Assembly (NCBI RefSeq): GCF_003589595.1
Contig: NW_020654422.1
Coordinates: forward strand, 8,481,921 to 8,545,920
Origin: Hyposmocoma kahamanoa
Lineage: Eukaryota; Arthropoda; Insecta; Lepidoptera; Cosmopterigidae
Length of the DNA stretch: 64,000 nucleotides
Direction of reading: 5' to 3'
Position numbers and translations under genes: made by a program. This document shows positions 45,375-58,600 of this stretch, in pieces. The notes beneath the pieces were generated by a model, which worked only from the letters and a program-made list of their open reading frames with translations, ran no database searches and was not told the DNA's origin. Numbering within the stretch: position 1 is the stretch's first letter; the number at the start of each line of letters is the position of its first letter.

Positions 45375-46204
45375 TTGTGGCAGACCCCCTGACCAGACAT
45401 AAATTACCACGTGACGATAATAGATTACTCAGCAGTGCACTGACCGAATAGCAATGTACAAGACCAGCCTGCTCAGTCTCACTGCGGCCGAGACATCTTT
45501 AGCCGTCAGCTTATCTGACCAGTCTTGTGAATCTGTAAGATTGGCAGTGAGAAAATCCACTTCTTGCACCCCTTATCCTTCCAACCTTCCGTCTGTTACT
45601 TTAGGTCGCATGGTAACAGGTTTCCTCTACATATCTACATGCGTATATACATATAGTAGTCTATGGTTAGGGCTAGGCTGTTAGGTAGAGACGTAGGGTT
45701 GTTTGTGATAGGTTACAGCTTTCCCTTACCATTTCATGCATAGCCAGCTAGCTTTGATTACACATACAAGACCATACTCAACAGTAATACTCCTATCACA
45801 TCCAACAAATACTACCCAAAGATAGAGATAAAGTTAGTTACATTTTGGTCCTTCGAGAATTTTTTAACTATTTTTTTAACTATAAACTAACTATAAGAAG
45901 GGTCCTCTTACCCTAGGGAATTGACGTTGACAGACTGACTATTTTAGAGAGCTGCGTGTTGATGTACCCCTCAAAGCACCAAGTACGTAGTAATCTAAAA
46001 GACTAAGTACTTAGTGTAACCTGTGGGAAAGTACTCGCAAGGTAGCGGATCCGCCACTGGCCTCCCAGAAGCGGGTCTCACCAGTCGATTGAGAAGTCGC
46101 ACAATACCGTATTTAGAGGCACAGGAACACTAAGTACTGACTTTTAGTTTGATAGGAGTAGGGTAGGGTACGTAGGATAGCAAGTAAGAAGAAAAGAAGA
46201 CACA

Positions 46205-46543
46205 ATGGATATTTCAAGAATCAACGAACTCATCAGAAGTCAAGAAAATGATTATAATGAAATAAGAAGGATTTGGAATAATATCAAAAAGCATTCACCG
46301 GCAAGAAAGACACAAAAATATGTTAAAGACAGAAAAAGTACTTTAGACAGCGTTTATCAAAGAACACTACAAAACCACAGACTTTTAGAAGACCAAGAAA
46401 TTATTTCGACCCATAAATACAAGACGTTAAACTATTACGACACACAAATAAGGAAAATCTACGACGTGGCCTTAGAACATTTAACTAAATGCGAAGTCAA
46501 ACTACAACATTATAGATACTGCGGGCCGGAGGATTTAATTTGA
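46205..46543 (+). pseudogene. BEL/Pao relic, N-terminal gag-like frame
   Basis: A 112-codon frame, lysine- and arginine-rich and helical, starts MDISRINELIRSQEND about 360 bases after the LTR, the place where BEL gag begins. Its identity is inferred from position; no diagnostic motif is seen. Confidence 0.45.
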
Positions 46544-46554
46544 AAAAATGATCG

Positions 46555-47450
46555 ACAAATAGCGCCGAATTATTAGCAGACATTCCCGAAGAATACACAG
46601 ACGATAAAATGATCAAACTACCCTTGGACGAAACCAGAAAGTCACTGGAAGTAATTTGGTCACCAGACGAAGATAATTTTCAATTTAAAATGACCGTGAC
46701 AACCATGGAGAATCCGACAAAAAGATTTATTTTATCAGAAATCGCGAAATTATTTGACCCACATGGCTGGCTTCAACCTGTCATAATTACATAGAAACTA
46801 ATCTAAACTAATACAAGAGCTCTGGACAAGTGGAACAGACTGGAATGACACAGTACCAGAAGAAATAAATAAAAAATGGATTGAGATTCAAAAACAATTA
46901 AAATGCATAGAAAATATTAAAATACCAAGGTGGATTTATTATACCTGCACAGAGGTCGAGTTGCACGGGTTCAGTGACGCATCAGAAAAGGCATACATTG
47001 CAGTCGTGTATTGCCGTACAAAGGTGAATGACTCTTTATTACGTTATATTATTGCAAGCAAAGACATAAGTAGCTCCTAGGAAGCATAAAACGACCTTGC
47101 CTCGTCGCGAATCATGTGCAGCTGTTTTATTGACGAAATTAATTAAGAAAGTAAAAACAGCGCTCGATTGCGAACACACAACAATCAATTGTTGGACAAA
47201 CTCTATGATCACACTCGGATGGATTAGAGGAGAATCCATATCCATCTGTTAGCCAAAATGGCAAACCTTTGTTGCTAACAGAGTATCTGAGATACAACAA
47301 ACGTTACCACAGGCAACATGGAGTCACGTTGCGTCTGCCGATAACCCAGCAGCGACTAACTACAAACATGCGAATTATGGTGGAACGGGCCGAAATGGCT
47401 CCATACAATCAATTTTACTATCACTAAAGTGATACCAGGGTCCAATGAAG
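46555..47450 (+). pseudogene. BEL/Pao relic, polymerase C-terminal part
   Basis: The frame reads AELLADIPEEYTDDKM, LEVIWSPDEDNFQFK, KRFILSEIAKLFDPHGWLQP, then IPRWIYYTCTEVELHGFSDA and SEKAYIAVVYCR. The FDPxGWLxP and LHGFxDASEKAY words are diagnostic of the Pao polymerase and RNase H region. After about 47080 stops and shifts accumulate. Confidence 0.7.
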
Positions 47451-47533
47451 AAATAAAACGCTGTCATCAGACATTAGTTGAGATAAAGAAGACAACAAAT
47501 ACTACACAAAGACAGAGATAAAGTTAGTTATAC

Positions 47534-49209
47534 AGAGGGGATCATGTAAAATTAATTGTTAAACATTCGTGGTACCACCGTACAATTACGAGAATACTCA
47601 CGTACACCTAGTACGTAGTATGTCTAAAGTATAATCGACAGAACCCTGATTTGTTACATATGAGTTTTAAATTCAACTTTATGCAACACTCTATAACCAC
47701 AACACAAACTTTTCTATAAGCAGACACGAAAAATTATGCCCAATTAAAGAACAATTTTTACTAAGAAGAATATGATAAATAAAAGGAATTTTACAAAATG
47801 TTGCTCGACACAGATTATTTCACTCACGCTCCTTATTGTGTTCCAACTAACGTCTTCGTCAATCGATGAAATGAAAAACATTAAATTTTAATATCACATT
47901 TATTACCTTTATATGGCCGCTAGGTATATTGTGATGATTTAGATCTAAATTCATCATTACAAATCATAAAGCGTGTCTCAAATGAATAAATTAGGTAAAG
48001 CACCATACACAAGTACACCATTAATTAAAATATTCAATATCTGTGTCAAGAATCTAGTAGGTATTAATAAAATATATCATTCGAAACACCCTGTATAATT
48101 CATGACTTCAATGCATTCTTATTTGCAAACAATAATAACAACAATCCAGAAATTTACATTACCGCTTACAACAGACTAGACGTTGTAAATACAATAAAAA
48201 CAAAAAGTAAACAATAAGCTATAATAAACATTTATTTTGATTAATTATAATATAGTTTATAGTGGAAGCGAAAGTAACTTGATTCAAGTCAGAATTAGGA
48301 GATCCCCCGAGTGTAAAGTAATAATTTGTACTTATGTACAAAACAAAACGCGACTATTCTTAAATAGGTATATAAAAATTACATGTGAGTTAATAAGGTA
48401 AAAAAATAAAAATCTATCCTCGTTCTCTTTTCGCGTAAAATATTTCTAGCACAAAACCAAATTTTCACATAAAATACAAAAGGGAATGCACTTGAACTGC
48501 GGGTGCTATGAAAATAATAATGAAATAAAAAGGCCTCTCTTATATTTACAATAAAATTAAATGGTGGGGTTCGTAAAATATAAATGGTACGTATTCTTTA
48601 GTAGCAAGAGCATTCATGTTAAAACACCATTTTTAACAAAAATAACACATCTCTAAATACAGTAAAATTACTAATTAGCACATAGCTGCAAAATTTCAAT
48701 TAATTTGCTTAGTTTATTTGAACAAATGTGTAAAACAACATGGTCTAACTTTGTGTGTGTAACTACATAACACAATGTTTTACCAATATTTGATATAACT
48801 GAACCAGTAACTCTACTGTACATATACCATTTGCTGCAATAGTTCTGGATTGCTACAAATGGGAAATGAAATTGTTTTTAGGATCTAAAGCGCGTATATC
48901 TGCTCTTTCAAACAAACCATCGACTCTTGACTTCCATTTCCAATACACCTGTAATTCATTTTTTTTTATTTTCATCGTAGTATTTTCTATAGTTTTATGA
49001 AAAAAGTATTTTACTAAAATATACTGGACATAATTATGAACTGTGGTCTTTTTCTTACATTGACATTAAATACAACAATTATTATTTCAATACGTAAATG
49101 TAGGACGTCAGTGACACGTCGTCTTGGTAATTCAAAAGCAGATAAAGAGATCAATAATAAAATCTAATAGATTATTAAATTTAAAATTACTGTTAACACG
49201 ATAAGACAT
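47534..49209 (-). other. likely Pvr 3' untranslated region and flank
   Basis: It lies downstream of the Pvr stop codon. Minus-strand AATAAA words occur, for example at about 48715, but the real cleavage site cannot be chosen from sequence. No other gene is seen. Confidence 0.4.
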
Positions 49210-49622
49210 TCATTTGACTAGACCATTCGGTACGTTGTTGACATTAATGTAAGTATTGGAGAAATTCTGAGGTTTCTTCTCGTCTTCTGATGTAAAAGTA
49301 ATATAAGTGGGATTCGTCACTGCTGCACTGGGTTGCGTATTTCTAGCATTATTCTGTTTCATTTCAAATACTTCGTCAGATTCTTCCTCTATACGCGGAC
49401 ACATGTTCATGTAAGGCGAGCTGCTGCCCTCGTGATCGGATTCCGATCCACTTCTCGGCAGATTGTTTAAAGTCAACATAGGTGTAGACTCTGATCCGTA
49501 ACTATTCGCCTCAGAAGCTCTCGGGGACAATTTTCGAGCGTCGAAATCGAATTTGGTACCTTGAACGCGTGCGTTGAATACGCTTTGTTTCACTGGGCTC
49601 ATTGGTAAGTAACCCTCGTCGT
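49210..49622 (-). CDS. Pvr: Pvr last exon: C-terminal tail
   Basis: It encodes the last 136 residues and the stop. EGYLPMSP and SPYMNMCP are YxxM motifs, YINV and YITF are further Tyr sites. The first two bases complete an Asp codon. A near-identical dead copy is at 42001-42430. Confidence 0.85.
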
Positions 49623-52600
49623 CTGAAACATACAAGACGCAACAGCATTAGTTACATAAAAAGTATTAGACGAGTGGACAGCCGTGCAATATTAATTTTC
49701 TAAACTCGAAAACACCTAGTTACAGTATTAGTCACACATTTATCAATTCTTTAAAACGTTATTGTTGTTAGTAACATTGAACACCACACAACAGAACACC
49801 TAGCCATACCTATATAGTGTACTACGCTATCATCACGCGGACATTTCCATGTGGCCTGATAAACAAAACATTACGACATACCATGAAGCAAACTTTAAAA
49901 TAGAGTAATTGCACATTGCATGTGCATGTAAGTCTTAAAGAAGACGGACTTAGGTATCTATTACATACATAGTTTACGGGTATAACTTTGTGAGATTTTT
50001 CACGTTCAATACTGCTAATATGGACCAACATAACATCGCACCCTTGGTGTAATAAAGCCACATCTGCAATTTGACAACCTTAAAAAATATTCTACAAACG
50101 AAATTAATCGGTTGTGCTTAACAAGAGAGTTGTTCAATATTACATAGACATAATTTTGTTTCTTTTTTGTAATATTAAGTGACGGGACGAACAAGTCGTG
50201 TGCCTGGTGGTAAGCTACATTCCTGCCCATAACAGTTCCAGTGCCAATCAGAACTTTAAATCACAAAGATCTAAGGGGCACTGTCACTTCGCCTAACACC
50301 CTGAGACTTAGGTTGACAAGTCCCGTGTGACTGTAATTTCACCAGCACCACACCACACAAAACTGTAACACAGTAATGCCAACATTACTGCTTGGCAGCA
50401 GAAATAGGTAGGATGGCAGTACTTGCCTGGACGAAATCTATCACAAGGAGCTCTACTCCTACTAAAATTTCGTGTAGTTCATATTATTTTTATGTTTGTC
50501 ATGTGATAAAAACACTTCTTACGATCACACGTGACTTTACTATACCAGAAGTACGAAATGGCGACACCTCTTACTTTATTATCACATTTTACGCACACAC
50601 GTAACCTATATATATATATATGTATATTTGTAACAATACAATCACTTTATCATCATGTTTGTTATAAAACATGCATATTTGTTCAAATTTTAAAAAATAC
50701 GTATTGTTTGGTATATTTTGTAGACGTGTTCTGATGTACCTGTGTAGAATATGATATAATAATATAATAAGGATGTCCAAAAACACCTCTTAATTATTTT
50801 TGACGTCCTTACGAAATTCCATTCCGATATTATTATATTATAATATATCAATATCTAGTTAATATAGGTATCTATACCTAACCTAGTGAAGTTGATTAAT
50901 ATAACTTGAAAATATGTCATTTGTTTGGGTAATATCGTATTTTTGCCTGGAGTTAACGTTACTTTAGTAGTCTTAAAACAAAGATTTAGTTGGTTTATTG
51001 ATGTGACTGGACTATGCACGAGATATTACCTATTACAATAATAATTACTTTTTAATAATTAATTATTTTAATAGGTAATAAAAATTACCTATTAAAATAA
51101 TATATTTAAATAAACAATATACATAAGAACTCTCACCGTGTTGCAAAGGCTGCGGTGCCGTTGGAAAGAAGTTGACATAATCGTTGACGTAATGATGCGG
51201 GCTGGGGGTCACGAGGTTATTGTAATCCGGCGCGGAGACCATAGCCAGGTAATCCTCGGTCTCCCGTTTACTGTTCATGTCCACGTACATCGCGTTCAGG
51301 TCCACGTAGTGCTAGTGGAAGAAGTATTATACATTTATAAAAAGTGCGTAGTATAACGGAAATAGCATAATGAGTATTACACCGCAACACAACCCTCAGT
51401 TACATTGATATATACATAAACTGTCGTTTTTGCACATTGCTTTAAACACTCCTAAACAACCAGACTTAATATTGAATTTCGTTTGTACTTTAGATATGAC
51501 GTAGGATATACAGAAAGGGTTCATTCCGGTTGCAAACTTTTCGAAATGAGTTCGCGTCTGCGTGATCTGAATTACTAAATACTAAATACAATGATGTTAT
51601 GTACAAAAGGTAGACGGTAAGCTTGTTTTCTGTTGGTTACTTTAGTCTTCAAGAAATAGTGCTTAACAAATTCGTGTCATTTACACCAAGCTTGTCAAAG
51701 ATTCGCTGACTTAATTTAGAAACGGTAATTTAAAGAATAATCATACTAAACGTGGTCAATGACTTGCGAAAGTTGAACCTCTAAAGATTGGTGACATAAT
51801 AATAGTTTGTAGAGTCTAGCTTTAAGCTTCTTGAGTCTGGCTAACGCTTACATTATATCCTCTAAGGGCTAACGAAAGATGAGACTGAGATTTTTTTTAA
51901 ATCTAGCTGACAACCCCAATATTTATGTCACTGTTTGAAAGTTGGTTGGTTTGTAAGTTGAATTGTACGTACGGCGCACTATAAGTTTCAGGAACGTATA
52001 AAAAAATACTATAAATGGTCAGAAATGAATTTATTGTTACTCAAAATATTCTCCGTTAGCGTTAAGGCACGTTTTGGGATCGTAACTATAAATCCATATT
52101 TCGCCACCTGTTACTATATCCCACACCAAATTTGACGCCCCTTCGTTGAATCTGGTAAGCATGGCATTGCACCAAGTGACGCGGTCCGTTTTTTGAGCCT
52201 CAGTCAAATTGTGTGGTATCTACCGAGAGCGCAGCTTTTTCACACCCAAATGTTCGTTTAGTATTGATTGTATTTGACTCATGCCTATGCCTTAAGCTGC
52301 CCGAATCTCATGGTATGTCACATGCCTGTCTGTTTTGTTTTGTCTGATTTATCTACCAATAAAAATAATACCTTGTAAATATGTGGAAGTTAAAATTTTC
52401 GGACTTTATTGTTATTAGTTAATTAATTGAAAGCATGTATTTTAATTTATTATGTATCTTATTCATTGACATTTTGTGATTTATTATAAAAACTTATACC
52501 TCTGTAAATTTGCTATGCCCTTACAGGGCGTTACATGATACTTGTACAATAACCAACCAACTTAAATTGTATTTTATATGTCTTACTGTAACACGCAAAT

Positions 52601-55600
52601 AAACTATTTGACTTTGACTTTGACTTTTGATCAAATGGCGCACATCATCGATGTTTTTGTTGTTCACAGCAGTAGACGGGCGACCATCACGAAATTCGTC
52701 ACTGAGATTCACACGACCGCGTTTAAATTCTGCAAACCAGCTATAAATAGTCGTCTTGCATGGTGTTTCATCGCCAAAGCAGGTTGAAACCGAGCGAAGC
52801 TCCGCTGAGCTGTTAAATTACAGTTAAAGTCGTAGAAAATCATACTACGAAAATTTTGAAGAGTTAAATCTATAGTGATGTAGACAACCAATTTCTAAAA
52901 TGACGCCACAATGTAAAAACAAGTGACAGTCAGATGAAATAAACTGTATTCTATAGCCAAAGAGTTTCATTTTCAAATGTAATTACTTTTCAAATATTGT
53001 TTATGTAACTGGCCAGTTCCGGAAATTTATAGCGCGCCCTATGTATTATCTGCGATTTTTGTGATTTTCTAATAATATGATGAAGACTTACTATGATTGG
53101 TAAATTTAAAGAGAAACAAGTGAAGATACGAATCGTTTTCAAGCAAACTCAAGAATATTTGCGTGAATTTCCGATTTCATTGGTTAGCACAACGCAATAA
53201 TTTAGATCTTTTCCATGAACTTTGTAAAGTTTTGCTAGTCTTTTTAACAGATGATAAGTTTATTTAATTCTAATATATTTATTCATGGGGAATATGGAAC
53301 ACTATGAGAAAAAAAAGACCTCACATGCTCACAGTTTCAGATTTGTATAGTTTTGATATTAATGCTATCAGAGAACGGTACAGAATTACTTAAGACATAA
53401 AAGAAAGTGAATGCAGTTGTTCCGATACATTATTTGAGGTTAATTTTTAAGAGTCTAATTGAGATTGTGATGTGTAAATATAAAATTACAACAAAATGTG
53501 TTTATTTTGTCTAAATTATGTCATTATAGAGCCTTCGGGTATAAACCTCCGCCAACAACTTAATTATGAACACATACATGATATGACAGAACAATTCGTG
53601 AAATAATTTTATACCCATTGTACTTGCTTCAATATTATTTTTTCCTTCTACACCCGTGATACCATATGAAATTTTCGTTAATTTTCCCGCGTTTTTACAG
53701 TCTCATCTTTCGTTAGCCAGACTCTAACATGAAAAATTGCTAGCCTAAGGGTATATATGTTTGTCACTCAAACTTACCCTGGCTCTGACGGATAAGTCAT
53801 GATAGTTGACATGAAAACCGTATTTGGGACATAGTTTAAAATGAAGTTAATAAAATAAAATTAAATAATAACTGATAAGCGACTCTCGACCTTTACCAGC
53901 AAACTGAATTTTTTTATTGCTAATGAAAAAAATTTCACTTTCAATAATGGTCAAATTCCGTGATGAAGATTGTAAATTTGTTTGCTCCGAAAACTTAGAA
54001 ACGGAATTTCCAAATAACAACGTTTGTGTCTAATGTAGTCAGTTATCTATGTGTAATAGAAATACTTTGCATGTTTCTTTCATTAATTGGGTACAACGAC
54101 TTTCTGGTCTATGTATTCATCAGGATATTAAGATATAGTAAATTGTAGGACTCACTCGCACGTAAAATTTAGGAGTATATTTTTAATGGAAATTACATAA
54201 GTCCTGAATAATTGCCATATAATTCAAAACTGTCATTCGAGCCTAAGCATAACTTTTTTTTATTTAGCGGGACCAACAAGTCGTGCGCCTGGTGGTAAGC
54301 GTCACACCTACCCACAATAATTGCAGTGTCACTCAGAGCTTTAAATTACACAGATCTGAGGGGCACTACCCTGAGACTTAAGTTGATAAGTCCCATGTGC
54401 CTCTAACTTCACCAGTACCCTACCCTTCAAAACCGAAATCCTCACATTACTGCTTGGTGGCAGAAACTGTGCCAACTAGACTCACAGCCTGTACACACTC
54501 CGACAGACTCGAATTGACATTTTTTAATTTGAGACACGACTTTTTCATCTATAGACAGGCATGTTATTATTATACTTACATTTCTGACATGGTCTTCGAG
54601 AAACGAACCAAGAGTCTCTTGCAGCTTAGTAAAGGAAGGTCGTGCCGTTGGCTTCTGGTTCCAGCAGCTCTTCATCACGTCATACAACTTATCGTCCGCA
54701 TAAACAGGTTTTTCCAGGCGATTCCTAAACATATAACATGTGTCAATCAGCAAGTAACTAAGAATAGAGATTTTATCTATATGTAACGTGAATCAAGTTG
54801 CCAGCTCATTCATCCTCGTTCCGGTAGACTATGAAATAAGATGTAGAAATATATTTAATAAAAACGTACCCTTCCGAGAGCCACTGCAATAAACTAGGCG
54901 GACTAATGTTCGGGTATGGTGTCTTGGCTAACGAAAAGAGCTCCCAGAGTACGATACCGAAGGACCAGACATCCGACTGTGTCGAGAAGATCCTGTCGGT
55001 CATGCATTCGATGGCCAGCCATTTCACTGGTAGTGGACTCTGAAATACAATAACATCCACATTTGCGTCAATCAACTAGATTTTATTATCGACACGTCAA
55101 ACAAGTCGTGCGTTTGGTGGTCAGCGACACGCTTACCTATAACAGTTACTGTGCCACTCAGAGTTTTATACCGCAAATTTTAAAGAACACTGCTACTGTA
55201 CCTGTCACCCCGGAGATATAATAATGTAATTTCACCAACACCTTTATTTACCCTTCAAAATCTCAACGCAGCAATGCTCACATTAATACTTGGCGGCAGA
55301 AATAGATAACGTGGCGGTATTTCTCTAGACGAACTCTTTCACAAGGAGCACTACTGCTACTAATTATGTGGTGTCTGTTAAGAGTGATGCGTTTTGATTA
55401 TTTGATACACAACTATTTGGTGCATCTAAAAGATCTTTCCTACGTAGGTTGCAACTTTTGTTTTAGGTAGATTTGTTTCCAAGATTAACGTATCCAATTA
55501 GTACAGAAAGTCTTCTCCTATTTCTTGGTAACCCATTAAACTATACTTTCGCTAACCTCTATATTATCGCATTTGCAAAGTTACTGGAAACGTTTCCTTA

Positions 55601-58600
55601 CAATTAGTCATTTACAGCTAAAGCAAGAGATATATTAGTAATCCAAGCAAATGAAATTCCAAAAGCCTAGAAAATATTTCGAAACATTATGAATATTACC
55701 CATTTAATAGGTCAAAGTTCGTCTATGTTAATTTCGAATCCATATTAATAGCACGAGCCAGTCCCATATAATATTCATGGCATAGAGCTATCGGTCTTGC
55801 AACATTATAACTTACATTTTCCTTCTTTTGGTACTCATCGTTCTTGTAAATGCTTCTGGCTAAGCCAAAGTCGCAGATTTTTACGACATTGTCGTCGGCT
55901 AACAGTATGTTTCGTGCTGCCAAGTCCCCGTGTAACACCTGAAAGATGATTTCAAAGTAGGCATTATGTCAAATAGTCCACAAACGTAATATTCAGCTAT
56001 TAATTATGTTTTGAAATAAATATACGCGATTAAGAGTGGTTACACACGGCGACTTTAGCGCGCGTTCATGAAACGCGCGATTGCATCGCTACACCTGCGA
56101 TTTATAGATTGCATCTATGCAAACGAGCGACTGCATCGATACAGTCGCTTATGGTTAATAATTATGTACGAAAAATCAGTATAGGTTCATGCACAATATT
56201 TTGTTTTGTTAATTGTAAATTTAAAAGTGAAATTAATAAATACATTAAATAAATAGATTAGTTAATTAATTTAAAACGTGCATCGACTTTACAACACGTT
56301 TGTATCGCGTTTGCATCACGTTTGCATCGCATTTGCATCGCTACTAAAAGTCGCGTGGGTGTGTAAAGGTAGACCATTAGCGAATACATCGCTACTGCAT
56401 CGCGTTGGCATCGCTGCTAAAAATCGCCGTGTGTAACCGCTCTTAGATCCAAAAATTGCTTCGTGTTCCCGTATGTAACAATCGCGAAAACGTAAGAACT
56501 CAATTTTATTTTATAGTACCTACTATAAATATACATATGTTTACCTTTCTGCTAGCAAGATACTCCATGCCCCTTGCAATTTGGAAGGCCCAAGCAAGCA
56601 AGTCGCGTGAGCACAGCGGTCTTGGACTCCTCCCATCGAAGCTGTAGTCGCTCTCGTAGTTCGACCGCCATTCCGGCTGAACATACCCGCTCTCTGATAC
56701 TGAAGCAGAGACGAATGAAATGAAACTTTACTGCAGTGTTCAAATGAACTATAGTTTGCTGTATTATAATAAAATAGATTTGCATTCTGTCGTACAATAA
56801 ATTAAATCATGAAGTTACATCATCATGATTAAGTTAATTTCATGCAATTGGGTTATTTTACATTAGAAAACTGCAAATACCTAAAAACACTTTAATTTTT
56901 AAAAGACGTATATTCTACAGTAAAGTTAGTCTACTGTTATTACCAATAACAATAAATATGAATAAAAAGAAAATAAGTTGCCTTACAAAGACTACATTAA
57001 AACTAGCTTTTTATTGTAGGTAGTAGAATGACAAAAATAGAAATGCATAACAAATCTAAGAAACTGGCTTCTAGAATAGATTATATTCTTCATTCCTCTA
57101 ATGTCTTCTTAAACCAATCACGAACAAATATAGCATAATATAACATATAAGTGTCTCCATGTAAACAGAAAACTAGGAATATGACAGGTCGTGGAAGTGT
57201 TGAGTTCGTTAAGTTAGTTAGGTCGTGATTAGGTCAATGATCGTGATGGTTTTAATTAGAATCATAAATTTCGAGATAACCATAAGTTAAATAAAATAAT
57301 AAATAATAATAATAATTACGCACACACTCTACATAGCCCCGCACTAGGAAAATCTTGTTTCTCGAGTGCCATGGACACGCATACACCACCGCAAATTACA
57401 CCCAAACTCAAAAGAGGAATAAATGTAGGTCATAGAAATATTTTTCCTGGCCCGGGAATCGAACCTGGGACCTCTGCTTGGCAGTCCGGCATAATAAAAT
57501 GAGGACTGGCAGTTATATTTATTTATGGGTATAAGTGTGAGCGTGTTTATGAAGGGTGTATAATAATAATAATAATAATAATATTTATTTATTTTCACTC
57601 ACAAAACCAGCTTAAGAGCTTGTTATATCTATGGGGCATAATACAATTTTATGATATCAAGCCGCTTAAATGTCTGGCACCCGTGATAGGGTTGAAAAGC
57701 CTGTATTACTGGTCACCAGACTCTCACCCCTCGAACAAGAAAAACCATTTTACAAATGTAATTAGCTCAATTTGAAAAGTTTATTATACGTATAAATGCA
57801 ATATACTTACATATTAAATTAAACTTAAAGATTTATGCGTGAGATGTATGTGTAAGGGGTGTGTGACAAAGACATGTAATGATTGTGTATCCTAGTGTGT
57901 AGGTGACAAGTACATATGTATTTGTTTCACGTGCAGTTTACGGGAGAGGTATAATAAGTTCCTAAGCAGAATTATGAGAGTGTGTTAGTAGAGTGACCTT
58001 TGCAAGAATTTTTCTAGGGGGGAATATTGTTAGGGAGGTAATTAACTTCTTATAAAGATAATTTCCCAGGAAACTGAAAAACAGAAATGTCTGTGAGACA
58101 AACTAGTGTAGAATGGGTTGTAGGAGCACACAGTTCATTTTCTTCATCTTGTAGCCAAGATTGAAGGATCTTAAGGAAGTTGGGTGTGATTTCTAAATAT
58201 CACTGAAAGAATAAAGAGCTGACGTACTGTAAGAACCTTCCATAATTTATAGAGCTCGTCTGTCGGAAACAAGAAAAGTAGAAAAGAAGAAACTTGGAGA
58301 ACAGCCCTTTGGGCACGCTCAAATTTAATCATATGGTTTTAGGTGCACCGCCGCATGAGGAAATCCTAAAATGGATTGGCATAAATCAAAATAAACTGAT
58401 CTAAGGACAATGCGGTCGGCAAAATATCGAAGCGTTTTAAATGTTTATCAATTTTCGAGTCCTAGCAGTTACCATTTCAATGTGATTCTGAAAACTTAAT
58501 GCATGGGCATTTCTCAAGCTGCTGGCACGAGCAGATTGCAAAAGAATGGTTCTCTCAAAGATATTGGACACGGCAGAAAAATAGATAATTGTCTAAATAT

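Larger units (their letters stand above)
45375..47533 (+). mobile_element. BEL/Pao LTR retrotransposon relic
   Basis: A 5' LTR candidate runs from TGTGGCAGACC at 45375 to AGTTACA at about 45843 and is followed by TTTGGTCCTTCGAGAAT, a leader typical of BEL/Pao elements. The tail of a second LTR is recognisable only as its last 40 bases at about 47495-47533 (AAATACTACACAAAGACAGA). Interior frames are described separately. Most of gag, protease and polymerase is deleted. Confidence 0.65.
43513..49878 (+). repeat. segmental duplication, copy 2
   Basis: It is the direct repeat of 36205-42662. It lost about 3.6 kb that holds most of peptide genes 2 and 3, keeps only broken bits of them, and gained a SINE (43995-44295) and a BEL/Pao relic (45375-47533). 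It contains the working last exon of Pvr at its right end. Confidence 0.8.
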
